Below are positions 52,970 to 62,173 of a stretch of DNA of 64,000 nt, piece after piece (within the stretch, counting starts at the first letter, position 1; each line of letters begins with the position of its first letter). A program made the translations under genes and the position numbers. This stretch comes from Chitinophagales bacterium (lineage in GTDB: Bacteria; Bacteroidota; Bacteroidia; Chitinophagales; Saprospiraceae), in the NCBI GenBank assembly GCA_022360175.1, contig JAKSDI010000100.1, positions 1 through 64,000 on the forward strand, given 5' to 3'. The notes below the pieces were generated by a model that was not told where the DNA came from, did not search any database, and saw only the letters and a program-made list of their open reading frames with translations.

Positions 52970-54163
52970 ATGGCACACCACGAAGTACTTATAGTAGGCG
53001 GCGGCTCTGCAGGATTGGCAGTAGGCGCTATGCTTAGAAATCAAGCTAATCCTCCTGGAGTAACAATTATTGATCCAAGCGAGAAGCACTATTATCAACC
53101 AATCTGGACACTAGTAGGAGCAGGTGTATTTCCTAAAGAAGTATCGGAAAGATCTGAAGCAGATTACATCCCTGCTGGAGCAGAATGGCTTAAAGAAGCT
53201 GTTGCTAGTTTTGATCCTGATAATAACAGCCTAACATTGGCCAATGGTGATACACATACCTATGATGTCTTAGTAGTAACTGCTGGTATTCAAATCAACT
53301 GGGACCAAATCCCAGGGCTAAAGGATAGCGTAGGAAAACCTGGTACAGGAATTTGCAGCAACTACTCATATGATACAGTAGAAAGCACCTGGCAAAATAT
53401 TCGTGCACTGAAGAAAGGTACAGCGATCTTTACACATCCATCTACTCCTATCAAGTGTGGTGGCGCTCCTATCAAAATCACTTACCTCGCTTCTGACCAC
53501 TGGCGTAGAAATGGATTGAGCACTCAGATAAAGAAAAAGTTCATCAAAGGAGGGCCTGGTATTTTTGCGGTAAAGAAATATGCCGACTCTCTCACTAAAG
53601 TAGCCGATCGCTATGGCGTTGAACGCGTATGGAAAAATGATCTGGTAGAATTACGCCCTGACAAAAAAGAAGCGGTATTCCGTCATATGGAAACAGGAGA
53701 AGAAACAGTAGAATCATACGATATGATTCATGTAACACCTCCAATGAGTGCACCAGATTTCATTAAAAATAGTCCATTAGCTGCCTCTACTGGTTGGGTT
53801 GAAGTAAATAAACATACCACTCAGCATATACGTTACTCCAATGTATTTGCACTAGGAGATTGCAGTAACCTGCCTACCTCAAAAACAGGCGCTGCTATTC
53901 GTAAACAAGCTCCAACGACTACAGCCAATGTCATGGCATACCTGGATGGACAAGTGCTGCCGAAGCAATATAATGGCTATACCTCTTGTCCATTGGTAAC
54001 TGGTTATGGAAGTCTTATCCTGGCAGAGTTCGATTATGACAAGCAGCCTATGGAAAGTTTCCCATTCAACCAGGCAGAAGAGCGCTACAGTATGTACGCC
54101 CTAAAAGCATATGCTTTGCCACAAATGTACTGGCACGGCATGCTGAAAGGGAGAGAGTTTTAA
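52970..54163 (+). CDS. sqr: Sulfide:quinone oxidoreductase
   Basis: This 397-residue flavoprotein oxidises H2S at the membrane, passing electrons to quinone and sulfur to a persulfide acceptor. The FAD-binding Rossmann motif is at the start (VLIVGGGSAGLAVGAML). Catalytic or structural Cys are C129 (GTGICSNY), C163 (IKCGGAP) and C340 (YTSCPLVTG). The segment SNVFALGDCSNLPTSKTGAAIRKQAP is the second FAD block. C163 and C340 are at the positions of the redox-active pair of type II SQRs, and the length is like mitochondrial-type SQR. Downstream is a strong terminator. With the persulfide dioxygenase and rhodaneses it makes a complete sulfide-to-thiosulfate/sulfite route. Confidence 0.94.
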   Translation: MAHHEVLIVGGGSAGLAVGAMLRNQANPPGVTIIDPSEKHYYQPIWTLVGAGVFPKEVSERSEADYIPAGAEWLKEAVASFDPDNNSLTLANGDTHTYDVLVVTAGIQINWDQIPGLKDSVGKPGTGICSNYSYDTVESTWQNIRALKKGTAIFTHPSTPIKCGGAPIKITYLASDHWRRNGLSTQIKKKFIKGGPGIFAVKKYADSLTKVADRYGVERVWKNDLVELRPDKKEAVFRHMETGEETVESYDMIHVTPPMSAPDFIKNSPLAASTGWVEVNKHTTQHIRYSNVFALGDCSNLPTSKTGAAIRKQAPTTTANVMAYLDGQVLPKQYNGYTSCPLVTGYGSLILAEFDYDKQPMESFPFNQAEERYSMYALKAYALPQMYWHGMLKGREF

Positions 54164-54174
54164 ACCAATCCCGA

Positions 54175-54215
54175 CCTTGAATCATCAGTATATTATGATA
54201 ATTGATGATTCAAGG
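54175..54215. terminator. Terminator between sqr and the chitinase-like gene
   Basis: CCTTGAATCATCA (54175-54187) pairs perfectly with TGATGATTCAAGG (54203-54215) and is followed by TTTTCT. It lies between convergent genes. Confidence 0.9.
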
Positions 54216-54229
54216 TTTTCTATTATTTC

Positions 54230-55426
54230 CTATCTCGACTTTACTAATTTATGCACTTCTCTTTGCTGTGCATTCTGAGTCGTTAATAAATAAAAGCCTT
54301 GCGGCAAATCAGCCGTATGTACTGTAAGCATACTTCGGCTAGCTACTCTTTGCTCTTTTAGCAAACGCCCATTCAAATCACTTAGCCAATATTGCCATTC
54401 ACTACCTGTTGTATTGCTCAAGGTGAAGCTTTCTGTGAAAGGATTCGGATATATATGTAGTACTTGTTCTGGAGTAGATGCTATAGAAGTAGTCGAATAT
54501 ATCGTTTCATCAATAGCCCTCAGTAAGGAAAGCTCAGAAAAGTGATCCTGCCCCAATTCCCATATCATAATTCCTGCCAGATTATCCAAAGCCAGTTCTG
54601 TTTTTTGCACGATGGTTGGAATACCATTATAATAGACCTCATTGACCTGATCAGTATAGGCATTGGCAGAATCCCAGTCTACAATAGTAGCATATCGATA
54701 AGCAGTAACGGGATTATTCCCAAAATCATACCCATAAAAAGGCACTCCTAATGTCAGGCGCGATGTGGTTACACTTTGCGACTGCCAGTACTCCATACAC
54801 GATACTGCAAAAGGATAAGGTGAATGTGGCCCTGGATTAGAAGGATTCCACGGTCCTGTCAAGTCGTATACCATCATATTGATCCAGTCAAATGCAGCCA
54901 ATGCTTCGTCTGTAATATCGGGATAACGATGACTACCAGGTAGAGCAGCCGTCAATTCCAGTCCATGTGCGGTCAAAGAGTCTCTAAGTTCTAATACAAA
55001 GGGGCTGTATTTTTCATTGACATCTCCCCACTCCAAATCAAAATCAACACCATCCAAATCATACGCTGCCAGATATAACATAATCTTATGAATAAAAGCA
55101 GAGCGATTATCAGCCAGCATTAAATGCTCCCATGCCTGCTTCCAATCTGCCGTAAGTGCACCTCCTGCCAATGAAATAAATACCTGCACCCCTTCCGCTT
55201 TAGCCGCAGCAACTACAGGGCTTATATCCTGTCCTCCTACATCAAGATTGCCTTCCATATCAGGATTGGCGAAAGCTATATTGAGGTGGGTCAATCGCTC
55301 GTACTCAATTTGATCATTAAAAGCAAAACGATAATAAGGTAAATAACCAATGACTTTAAAATCCTGCTGTGCAGGCAGAGTGGCTATCGCGCTCAATAAC
55401 ACAAGAAAGGTCAATATCTTTTTCAA
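54230..55426 (-). CDS. Glycoside hydrolase family 18 (chitinase-like) protein with T9SS sorting domain
   Basis: This 398-residue secreted protein starts with a signal peptide (1-20, LKKILTFLVLLSAIATLPAQ). The GH18 TIM barrel is at about 22-300, with the catalytic motif LDGVDFDLEW (DxxDxDxE, E132), FKVIGYLPYYR as first strand, and WINMMVYDLTG. The last ~75 residues are a T9SS sorting domain (IYPNPFTESFTLSNTTGSEW ... LPQGFYLLTTQNAQQREVHKLVKS). No ATG lies near the signal peptide; TTG 55426 is the best start, and the open frame upstream has no protein-like character. It would cleave chitin-like or peptidoglycan-like beta-1,4 polymers at the cell surface. Confidence 0.88.
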   Translation of the reverse strand: MKKILTFLVLLSAIATLPAQQDFKVIGYLPYYRFAFNDQIEYERLTHLNIAFANPDMEGNLDVGGQDISPVVAAAKAEGVQVFISLAGGALTADWKQAWEHLMLADNRSAFIHKIMLYLAAYDLDGVDFDLEWGDVNEKYSPFVLELRDSLTAHGLELTAALPGSHRYPDITDEALAAFDWINMMVYDLTGPWNPSNPGPHSPYPFAVSCMEYWQSQSVTTSRLTLGVPFYGYDFGNNPVTAYRYATIVDWDSANAYTDQVNEVYYNGIPTIVQKTELALDNLAGIMIWELGQDHFSELSLLRAIDETIYSTTSIASTPEQVLHIYPNPFTESFTLSNTTGSEWQYWLSDLNGRLLKEQRVASRSMLTVHTADLPQGFYLLTTQNAQQREVHKLVKSR

Positions 55427-55806
55427 AATAGTAGGGTTTTGAAAATAAAGATAACCAATAGAATTTATGCAGGTAAATTTTGGATAAGCCTGAATGTTTC
55501 TTGACAGCCATACAACAGTATTCCAAACGCAAGAACATGCTGATTTTGAAAACCAGCATATTCTCATGATACTATTATTTCATTTCTGATGAAGTAATCT
55601 TTATCGGGCTTTCTTTTACTTCTGTGTCTACAACAAAGCTTCCCTCTTTGTATGAAGTCTTTTTTCAGGAAGATGAATTTCGATGAGACTTACTTGAGCT
55701 CTAATTATAGTAGAAATAGAAAGAAGCGTAGCAATGAAGATTACTTTCATTTCAATTTAGATTGGGCTGTTGGTAAATCCCAACAATCTACGCCAGATAC
55801 AAACTA
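55427..55806. other. Intergenic stretch upstream of the GH18 gene
   Basis: This 380-base region holds the promoter of the GH18 gene and the 3' flank of the glycosyltransferase gene. I see no strong hairpin, operator or small gene in it. Confidence 0.35.
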
Positions 55807-56799
55807 TTAAGTCAATTTATCCACTATCTCCCCTACCCCAATATCCTTCATGCATCGAAAATGTCCCTTAGGGCACTCCTGATATCCAATTTTTGAGCAC
55901 GGCCTACAGGAAAGTTCCTTTACTTCAATCGTTCTATTCTGATTGATGCCATCTGGATAAAAAGGATACATACCAAAAGCGGGGATGGTATTACCCCACA
56001 CCGAAATAATAGGCTTGGAAAAGGCAGCAGCTATATGCATCATACCCGTATCATGGGTGATGACTTTGCTGGCTTGTTTTACTACGGAGGCAGATTGGTG
56101 GAGGCTAAACATACCACAGGTATTAAAAACATGGCCTCCGGCGGCATCTGCAATCTGACGGCCTTGCTCTGCTTCTCCAGGGCCGCCCAACAAAACAACT
56201 GGCTGCTGAATGGCCTTGCACAGCTCTATAATCTTTTCTTCTGGCATGCGCTTGGTGGCATGAGCTGCCCCAATGACTAAAGCAATGTATGCAGGTGCTT
56301 GCTTATCCTCGAGTAAGACATTACTTATCAGAAAATTGGACATTACCACCTCATCTTCTTCTGGTATAAAATAATCCAGCCCTTTCCCGTCATAGCTTAC
56401 TCCCAGTGAGCTAAGCGTCTCCATGTATCGGTGTACAATATGTTTGTCTGGTAGTTTGTCCCACTTGAGGTTTACCATCAGCCACTTTTCTGTATTGATT
56501 TTGTTGAAGGAGTAACTTTTGCCGCCAAGGCTCATTTTGGCACGAAGAGAACGAAGATTGTTATGCAGATCAATAACATAATCATATTGCTCCTGCTTCA
56601 TTTCTTTTAGCAAAGCAGCATAGTCGTCCGTTAAAGTATAGACCTTATCTACCATAGGATTTGCCTTCAATATGCCTGCGTATCCCTTTTTGGTAAGATA
56701 ATGCACTTCTGCCCCAGCTTGCTCCTTTAGTCCACGTATAACAGGCGTTGTAAGCACGATATCTCCTATAGAAGAAAAGCGAATGATGAGTACCTTCAT
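55807..56799 (-). CDS. Glycosyltransferase family 9 (heptosyltransferase-like)
   Basis: This 330-residue GT-B glycosyltransferase is like WaaF/WaaQ and would transfer heptose or another sugar to lipid A-core or surface glycans. It has the N-terminal Rossmann domain (MKVLIIRFSSIGDIVLTTPVIRGLKEQ), ALVIGAAHATKRMPEEKIIELCKAI in the second domain, and the nucleotide-sugar region VITHDTGMMHIAAAF followed by PIISVWG. Near the C-terminus, CRPCSKIGYQECPKGHFRCM has four Cys, common in family 9 proteins. It lies 28 bases downstream of the PhoD-like phosphatase gene on the same strand. Confidence 0.93.
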   Translation of the reverse strand: MKVLIIRFSSIGDIVLTTPVIRGLKEQAGAEVHYLTKKGYAGILKANPMVDKVYTLTDDYAALLKEMKQEQYDYVIDLHNNLRSLRAKMSLGGKSYSFNKINTEKWLMVNLKWDKLPDKHIVHRYMETLSSLGVSYDGKGLDYFIPEEDEVVMSNFLISNVLLEDKQAPAYIALVIGAAHATKRMPEEKIIELCKAIQQPVVLLGGPGEAEQGRQIADAAGGHVFNTCGMFSLHQSASVVKQASKVITHDTGMMHIAAAFSKPIISVWGNTIPAFGMYPFYPDGINQNRTIEVKELSCRPCSKIGYQECPKGHFRCMKDIGVGEIVDKLT

Positions 56800-56827
56800 A
56801 TTAGCAAGTTACAAAACAATACAAAAA

Positions 56828-58153
56828 CTACTCTGAAATAATAGTTTTAGACCAAAGCTCCTTCCCTTCTGTATCGCAAACTGTCATTTTCAGTTGTCGT
56901 TCTTGCCGGGGACCGCTAAACTCCAACAAACCAAAATTGCGCTGACGTACCAGCGTCCCTTCTTCTCTCAAGCGGTTAACTTCTTCATCACTAGGACCAC
57001 CAAAACCAGCAGTTAATGGAGAGACCGTCAGGTCATAGATGATATTTCCCTGAGCATTAGTATACTGGCTCAGCTCGGTATGGTGCCTGTCGCCCGTCAA
57101 GAAGATTACATTGCGAATTCCTTCTGCTTCGATTTGCTCTAGTAGATAAGCACGTTCTGCGGCATGATGATTGGCATAGTTTTCATATCCTGCATAGGTG
57201 TTTAATACCTGGCCTCCAATACACACCATCTTAAAGTTTGCTCTGCTGGTTGATAGCGCATCGATCAACCACTCCAATTGTTCCTCTCCCAGGATAGTGC
57301 GCTCACCTGACTCCCGATAATTAGGGCTACGAAAATAGCGGTTGTCGAGCAAGAAGAAATCAATATCATGATATTGGAAAAAAGTAGTTATCCCCCCCTC
57401 CATATCTGGCAAACCAAAAGTGGGGTTACCCCAAAAATCTTCAAAGGCCACCAGTGTCTTATCTTTATGAATGAAGCTGCGGTTCGAATCATTAGGGCCA
57501 AAATCATGATCATCCCAAATTGCATAATGATGTGTGCTCGCCAATAAAGGTTGTAATTCCGGTAAGCTTCGCGTATGGGTATATCTATGCTGGATACCTG
57601 TCATTGTGTACCAATCTGCTTCTCGCAAATAAAAGTTATCTCCCAACCATAGCATAGCATCTGGTTGTTTCTTATGGATGCTGGTAAATATTTCATATTG
57701 CCCTCCATAAGGTCTTCCCGGGCGATCGTACTCCTCTTCATTGATATAAGAACAACTTCCAATAGCCATAGAGAAAGGAGGTGGATCAACTCTATACTGC
57801 CACAGAGGTTGTGTTTTAAACTGAGTAGCATAATCCAGTTTTACGGCTTTGCCATTAATACGCAACTCATAATCATACGTCATACCAGGCTCTACCTGAT
57901 TGGCAATCAATTTTGCAGTAAAAGCATTGGACGCTGTGGTTTTTACAGCATCGGTCAGATTTGCCTTTTTAGCAGATTCGCCTTCAGGCCAATAGGCAAA
58001 TTGAACATTCGCAGATTCAGTGGTTTGTACCCAGAGTAAAACCTCTTTCATTTCTGAATACCCCAACATAGGGCCTGACTGCAGTAATTCTGATTGAGCG
58101 GATGCTTGTATAGCAATCCCTATTAATAAGCACAAAAGGGAGAAACGATTCAT
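56828..58153 (-). CDS. PhoD-like alkaline phosphatase/phosphodiesterase
   Basis: This 441-residue exported metallophosphatase of the PhoD family has a signal peptide at 1-19 (IQASAQ). An N-terminal Ig-like domain is at about 20-120 (SGPMLGYSEMKEVLLWVQTTESANVQFAYWPE). The phosphatase domain has MAIGSCSYINEEEYDRPG, PDAMLWLGDNFYLREADW, HHYAIWDDHDFGPNDSNRS and VIFLTGDRHHTELSQY, carrying the Asp/His metal ligands. It would release phosphate from phosphomonoesters or diesters in the periplasm. It is followed by the glycosyltransferase gene and preceded, 5 bases away, by the endonuclease I gene. Confidence 0.93.
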   Translation of the reverse strand: MNRFSLLCLLIGIAIQASAQSELLQSGPMLGYSEMKEVLLWVQTTESANVQFAYWPEGESAKKANLTDAVKTTASNAFTAKLIANQVEPGMTYDYELRINGKAVKLDYATQFKTQPLWQYRVDPPPFSMAIGSCSYINEEEYDRPGRPYGGQYEIFTSIHKKQPDAMLWLGDNFYLREADWYTMTGIQHRYTHTRSLPELQPLLASTHHYAIWDDHDFGPNDSNRSFIHKDKTLVAFEDFWGNPTFGLPDMEGGITTFFQYHDIDFFLLDNRYFRSPNYRESGERTILGEEQLEWLIDALSTSRANFKMVCIGGQVLNTYAGYENYANHHAAERAYLLEQIEAEGIRNVIFLTGDRHHTELSQYTNAQGNIIYDLTVSPLTAGFGGPSDEEVNRLREEGTLVRQRNFGLLEFSGPRQERQLKMTVCDTEGKELWSKTIISE

Positions 58154-58158
58154 AAATC

Positions 58159-59268
58159 TTAGTCTTTATTATAGATAAAAGCGATCGTATCGATTAACTG
58201 GCCTGTAGGGCTTTCGAGTTTGATGCGAAAAAATAGCCATCCACTTGTATTTGTATACTTTTCCACATCATAATATATTTTTTGAGTCCCCGCTTTTTGA
58301 AAACCCTGTGACTCTGAAAATAATACACGCCCATTCAGGTCAAAACACTCTATGTTTACTTCTCCTCCTGTCGGCAAATGGTAATCAAGATGGAGTTGCC
58401 CCGAAGTCGGATTAGGAGATACGGACAAATCCATCGAAGTATTTAATTCCCTTTCTTCAATAGCTGTTGGCACACAAGGGGGAGTTACATCACCACAATA
58501 AGTGCGGGTTGCAAGTGTACAATCCAGAATAAATGGATTTTGAGTACCACCCTGATGATCCGCGATTTTATAGGTGCGCTCAAACTCACGCGCATCAATT
58601 GGATCTTGAGCATTCCATTCGCACAAAGTGGTACGCTGGCTCTCAAAAAAAATAGGATCAGCAGCATCCGTTTCTGATCGATAAACGGTATACACATAAA
58701 ACATAGCTCGTGCTACATCCCCTTTATGGCTTTCTACAGGTTCAAAAGTCATTGCTCCCAATTCACTATATAAATCTATCATATTAGACGAAGGGGTGCT
58801 GCTTTGTTGTTGATCCAGATAAAACCAGGTATCTGTTTGATTATCCGGGACTTCCTGAAAAGGAAAACTTCCCCGTGCAGCATTTACATCTACCCTTGTC
58901 GGGAAAATATGGTGCATATCTGCTTTAGGACGAGTAGATTCTGTTCCTTTAGAACGCGGATAAGTATGTTCAGCATTAATACCAAAGCCATTTTGATAAG
59001 CTGCATCTGAAGGGTCATTGCCAGGAGGAAGATAAATTCCAAAACCTGTATACACGCAATAAAGCGTATCATTTCGGGCATCAATCGTGGAGTACAAAGT
59101 ATCTCGGGCATCAGAGTAGGAGAGGACAACACTAGGCTTATAAGATGTTGCGACAGCTTCTATTAATGCGTCATCTTCCAGATCGGGAAAGACTGGCACA
59201 TGAAATTGAGCACGAAGCGATTGGGAAGCTAGTGACAAAATGACTAAAATGGCTACTATTCGGGGCAT
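58159..59268 (-). CDS. Secreted endonuclease I family nuclease with T9SS sorting domain
   Basis: This 369-residue secreted nuclease is of the endonuclease I / EndA (PF04231) group: GFGINAEHTYPRSKGTESTRPKADMHHIFPTRVDVNAARGSFPF contains the conserved EHxxP...DxHH...N core (catalytic His in the first part, metal-binding DMHH). The signal peptide begins at MPRIVAILVILSLASQSLRAQ, which fixes the start at 59268 although the frame is open to 59337. The C-terminal ~80 residues are a T9SS sorting domain (SVSPNPTSGQLHLDYHLPTGGEV ... GWLFFRIKLESPTGQ). It would degrade DNA/RNA outside the cell. It is the second gene after the orphan McrB-N-like protein. Confidence 0.9.
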   Translation of the reverse strand: MPRIVAILVILSLASQSLRAQFHVPVFPDLEDDALIEAVATSYKPSVVLSYSDARDTLYSTIDARNDTLYCVYTGFGIYLPPGNDPSDAAYQNGFGINAEHTYPRSKGTESTRPKADMHHIFPTRVDVNAARGSFPFQEVPDNQTDTWFYLDQQQSSTPSSNMIDLYSELGAMTFEPVESHKGDVARAMFYVYTVYRSETDAADPIFFESQRTTLCEWNAQDPIDAREFERTYKIADHQGGTQNPFILDCTLATRTYCGDVTPPCVPTAIEERELNTSMDLSVSPNPTSGQLHLDYHLPTGGEVNIECFDLNGRVLFSESQGFQKAGTQKIYYDVEKYTNTSGWLFFRIKLESPTGQLIDTIAFIYNKD

Positions 59269-59272
59269 ATAA

Positions 59273-59992
59273 CTAACTTTTTGGATCAAATTCCTGCAAA
59301 CCCGGCCAAGGCCGAGTGATACACTGATAAAAATCAAATACTAATAAAAGGCTATCTTTTATATAATGCGTTCCTCCTTCAAGGCGTTGCTGATGCAGCT
59401 CCTGTAATGCTTCATCCTTTGCTAAGAAACGATTTAATGTAAGCATTACCTTAGCAAAACGCTCAACGTCATTAGCCTGAGGAATATCCGGGCTACCTAA
59501 TACTTCCAGTAATTTCCGAAACGAATCTGCATCGTAAAGGGTATAAGACTCAGGATAACGAAAAGCCAGGTATAAAAATATCATGTGATAATCATCATCA
59601 TGATAATGATTGTTTTCTATTTTGAGAGGATAAGCTTCTTTATAGTTCTCCAGTAAGGTATCACAATAGAATACAAAGCGGCTACATCGCCCTTCCAGGT
59701 CTTTACTTTCATCAAACAAATCCTGGAACATTTGTTTCACAAAGGCCGGCTGCATTTCTATAAAATGAAGCATCATCAATTTAGGCTCATAGGCATGTCC
59801 CTTCCAAAGCCTTCTGGTCTGTGAATTCTGCAAAACAGCATCGTACATAGCCTGTAAATCCTCTACTTCTAAATCCCATCTTTCCTGAAAGATTTGCTGG
59901 GATTCCCAAATGTAAAGAAAGGCCTCCCGATCCTGGCTTTTAAGAAAACTTTTATACTGATCTATGTAATGCTGAATTCTTTTTAGTTGCAT
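59273..59992 (-). CDS. Stand-alone McrB N-terminal-like protein
   Basis: This 239-residue cytoplasmic helical protein contains MQLKRIQHYIDQYKSFLKSQDREAFLYIWESQQIFQERWDLE, QNSQTRRLWKGHAYEPKLMMLHFIEMQPAFVKQMFQDLF and KIENNHYHDDDYHMIFLYLAFRYPESYTLYD. I recall the same segment at the N-terminus of Bacteroidota McrB-type AAA+ GTPases of 5-methylcytosine restriction systems. Here no AAA+ domain follows: the protein ends normally at FDPKS and endonuclease I begins 4 bases later. The homology is from memory, so the call is moderate. It may be a DNA-binding or effector module working alone or with a partner elsewhere. Confidence 0.55.
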   Translation of the reverse strand: MQLKRIQHYIDQYKSFLKSQDREAFLYIWESQQIFQERWDLEVEDLQAMYDAVLQNSQTRRLWKGHAYEPKLMMLHFIEMQPAFVKQMFQDLFDESKDLEGRCSRFVFYCDTLLENYKEAYPLKIENNHYHDDDYHMIFLYLAFRYPESYTLYDADSFRKLLEVLGSPDIPQANDVERFAKVMLTLNRFLAKDEALQELHQQRLEGGTHYIKDSLLLVFDFYQCITRPWPGLQEFDPKS

Positions 59993-60090
59993 CTACGGGT
60001 ATTTTCAACGCGAAAATAAGAATCATTTAGGCATTTTCATTCAGATTACTATTAACTTCCTATCCTATTTTTCTTGATGATAAAATAAAA

Positions 60091-60124
60091 AAACCGAACT
60101 CTGGCTTTTGCCAAAATCCGGTTT
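60091..60124 (-). terminator. Terminator of the second sigma/barrel operon
   Basis: Read leftward, AAACCGGATTTTGGC-AAAA-GCCAGAGTTCGGTTT forms an imperfect stem followed by a T-run. It lies 30 bases past the stop of the barrel gene. Confidence 0.85.
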
Positions 60125-60153
60125 CATTATCTATATACTATATATTTCTAAGC

Positions 60154-61530
60154 TTATAGCTTCTTTCTGATACCGATGAATAGTCCAGCAGTAGAGTAAC
60201 GTTGATCAACTCCGAACTGCTCTTGAGTAATAGATTTTGGATATACTTTCAAATGTGGTTCTACTAAAAGTTGAGTAGAAGCATTTAGCTGATATCCGAT
60301 ACCAACACTTCCATACCATCCCAAACCTACCTGGCGTTTAAATACAGGGTAAGCATCTGGGTCATTAGAATCAATACTTACTGGCTCCATATCATCAGGG
60401 GATAACATATCACCATTTTGACGAAGCAATAGATTGAGATAAGTACCACCGTTTAAGGACAGGTTCCACTTATCAAAGCGTCTTTCAAAACCTACGATGA
60501 ATGGGATATCCAACATATGGTAGGTGTTATGTGTCACTTTGTATCGCGAGCCAATTTCTACAACAGTATCTGTGCCTATTATATTACCTTCATTATCATG
60601 AACATCTTCGATGCTCGTTTTAACTTCCGTACCATTGAAGTAGGAAAACTTTTCATTGATTTGAGAATAATTAAGGCCCGTACGAAGTGCGAATCCATTA
60701 TCTGCTACTAAAGATAAGCGAATGGCTGTACTGAAAGCATATTGACGTTGCTCAGATTCTTTGCGGCTCTTTGCATACCCTTCGTATTCAGGACGTATAG
60801 CCTCTATATTACGGAAGGTTACATCTGGAGAAACCAGTACATCGGCAAAAATTGCCCAATCTTGATTACTCCAATCTGCACAAGCAGGTGCATTATCAAA
60901 TATTTCGATTTCCATATCTGCCAGTTCCTCTTCATCAGCCATGAAAGCAGTTGAACTTACTTCATTTATAGAACTAGCAATTTGAGCAATGGTATTATTG
61001 TTGTTTGTATTGAGGGAAGCAATAGCGGTTTGATTATCGACTGGTAGGGATGCTAATGCATCAACGATAACTTCCTCCTGATTTGAATGATCAAGCTGGG
61101 AAGTAACATAAGTATCATCTGCATACTCCATGCCACCATCTTGTATAGCTTTATACGAAGCATACGAGGTTTGCTTAGCTACAGATGCTGTAAGATTTGT
61201 GCTTTTATCTTTGTGTTCTGTCTGAGTAGGAGCAGTAGCTTTTTGTACCGAATTGTCCTTAGCCGAAGCGATGAGGACATTTGCCTTAGCCGGAATTGGG
61301 AAGCTGTCGAGTTGAATGCTTTGGTTGGCAATTAGTGTCCATGCCAGACCAGAAACAACGACCGCAGCAGCTAGCCCTACCAGAGGCTTTCTTTGTTTCA
61401 TCTGATTGATGAAACGGTGTTTACGGTTACGTTTTTGGCTTACTTGCTCCCATAGATGCATTGGTGCTTCCGCTTCGAAATCCCTCAATTTGTCACGGAA
61501 CACCCCATCTAAGGGATGATGTTTGTTCAT
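60154..61530 (-). CDS. Putative trans-envelope anti-sigma protein with C-terminal beta-barrel-like domain (second locus)
   Basis: This 458-residue protein has a head (1-47) with the motif FRDKLRDFEAEAPMHLWEQVSQKR, like the WE-x-V motif of the 20.9-kb protein, followed by basic KHRFINQMKQRK. One membrane helix is at about 49-68 (LVGLAAAVVVSGLAWTLIAN). A long Ala/Ser/Thr/Asn-rich linker spans about 69-265. The C-terminal barrel-like domain is at about 270-458 (IRLSLVADNGFALRTGLNYSQI ... FIVGFERRFDKWNLSLNGGTYLNLLLRQ ... GSVGIGYQLNASTQLLVEPHLKVYP ... YSTAGLFIGIRKKL). It overlaps the sigma gene by 4 bases. The anti-sigma role is inferred from architecture and overlap, as in the first locus. Confidence 0.75.
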   Translation of the reverse strand: MNKHHPLDGVFRDKLRDFEAEAPMHLWEQVSQKRNRKHRFINQMKQRKPLVGLAAAVVVSGLAWTLIANQSIQLDSFPIPAKANVLIASAKDNSVQKATAPTQTEHKDKSTNLTASVAKQTSYASYKAIQDGGMEYADDTYVTSQLDHSNQEEVIVDALASLPVDNQTAIASLNTNNNNTIAQIASSINEVSSTAFMADEEELADMEIEIFDNAPACADWSNQDWAIFADVLVSPDVTFRNIEAIRPEYEGYAKSRKESEQRQYAFSTAIRLSLVADNGFALRTGLNYSQINEKFSYFNGTEVKTSIEDVHDNEGNIIGTDTVVEIGSRYKVTHNTYHMLDIPFIVGFERRFDKWNLSLNGGTYLNLLLRQNGDMLSPDDMEPVSIDSNDPDAYPVFKRQVGLGWYGSVGIGYQLNASTQLLVEPHLKVYPKSITQEQFGVDQRYSTAGLFIGIRKKL

Positions 61531-62063
61531 ACCGCTATCTTTTGTAAGTCAATAATCATGCTTTGTAGCATTTTCCGAGCCTTTACAAGTTGGGAGCGGG
61601 AAGTGCTTTCCTGAATGCTTAGCATGTCAGCTATTTCTTTGTGGCTATAACCTTCTATAGCATAGAGGTTAAACACAAGTCTGTAGCCTTCAGGCAGCTT
61701 AGCAATTAGGGTGAGCAAAGCTTCCTCATTTAGATGTTTGTATATATCTGGCTCCATTGGGAGCTCAGGTTGATTTTCAATACCGATTTGTTCTTGTTTA
61801 AAGCTCTTTTTGCTGTAGTTTTTCAGGGCGGTATTAATTACAATTCTGCGAATCCATCCTTCAAACGAGCCTTTAAACTCGAATTTTCCAATATTGTCAA
61901 ACACTTTAATAAAGGCATCCTGAAGAATATCTTCGGCTTCCATTTCATGACGGGCATACCTCGAGCAGACGGACAACATTTTGCCCGCATATCGCCGAAA
62001 CAACTCCTGCTGGCAATACCGATCTTCCCGAATACATCCTTTTACCAATTCTTTTTCCGTCAC
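61527..62063 (-). CDS. ECF-type RNA polymerase sigma factor (second locus)
   Basis: This 178-residue sigma factor has region 2 at about 20-88 (LFRRYAGKMLSVCSRYARHEMEAEDILQDAFIKVFDNI ... GSFEGWIRRIVINTALKNYSKK) and region 4 at about 113-165 (LPEGYRLVFNLYAIEGYSHKEIADMLSIQESTSRSQLVKARKML). GTG 62063 is the only plausible start, paralleling the TTG start of the first locus; both may limit sigma levels. It overlaps the barrel gene by 4 bases and is followed leftward by it. A GC-rich palindrome (62162-62173) lies about 100 bases upstream. Confidence 0.93.
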   Translation of the reverse strand: MTEKELVKGCIREDRYCQQELFRRYAGKMLSVCSRYARHEMEAEDILQDAFIKVFDNIGKFEFKGSFEGWIRRIVINTALKNYSKKSFKQEQIGIENQPELPMEPDIYKHLNEEALLTLIAKLPEGYRLVFNLYAIEGYSHKEIADMLSIQESTSRSQLVKARKMLQSMIIDLQKIAV

Positions 62064-62161
62064 GAGGAAAAAAAGTTGCGCTGTGTAGCTTTCGCACCGA
62101 TCGAAAACATAATTTTAAATGTAGCTTTCTCTTAAGCCTAACACAGCTAAGTGTGCATGTT

Positions 62162-62173
62162 CAGGCGCGCCTG
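62162..62173. promoter_or_regulatory. GC-rich palindrome upstream of the second sigma gene
   Basis: CAGGCGCGCCTG is a perfect 12-base palindrome in an AT-rich area, flanked by TGCAT on both sides, about 100 bases before the sigma start. It may be an operator or a chance restriction-type palindrome. Confidence 0.35.
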
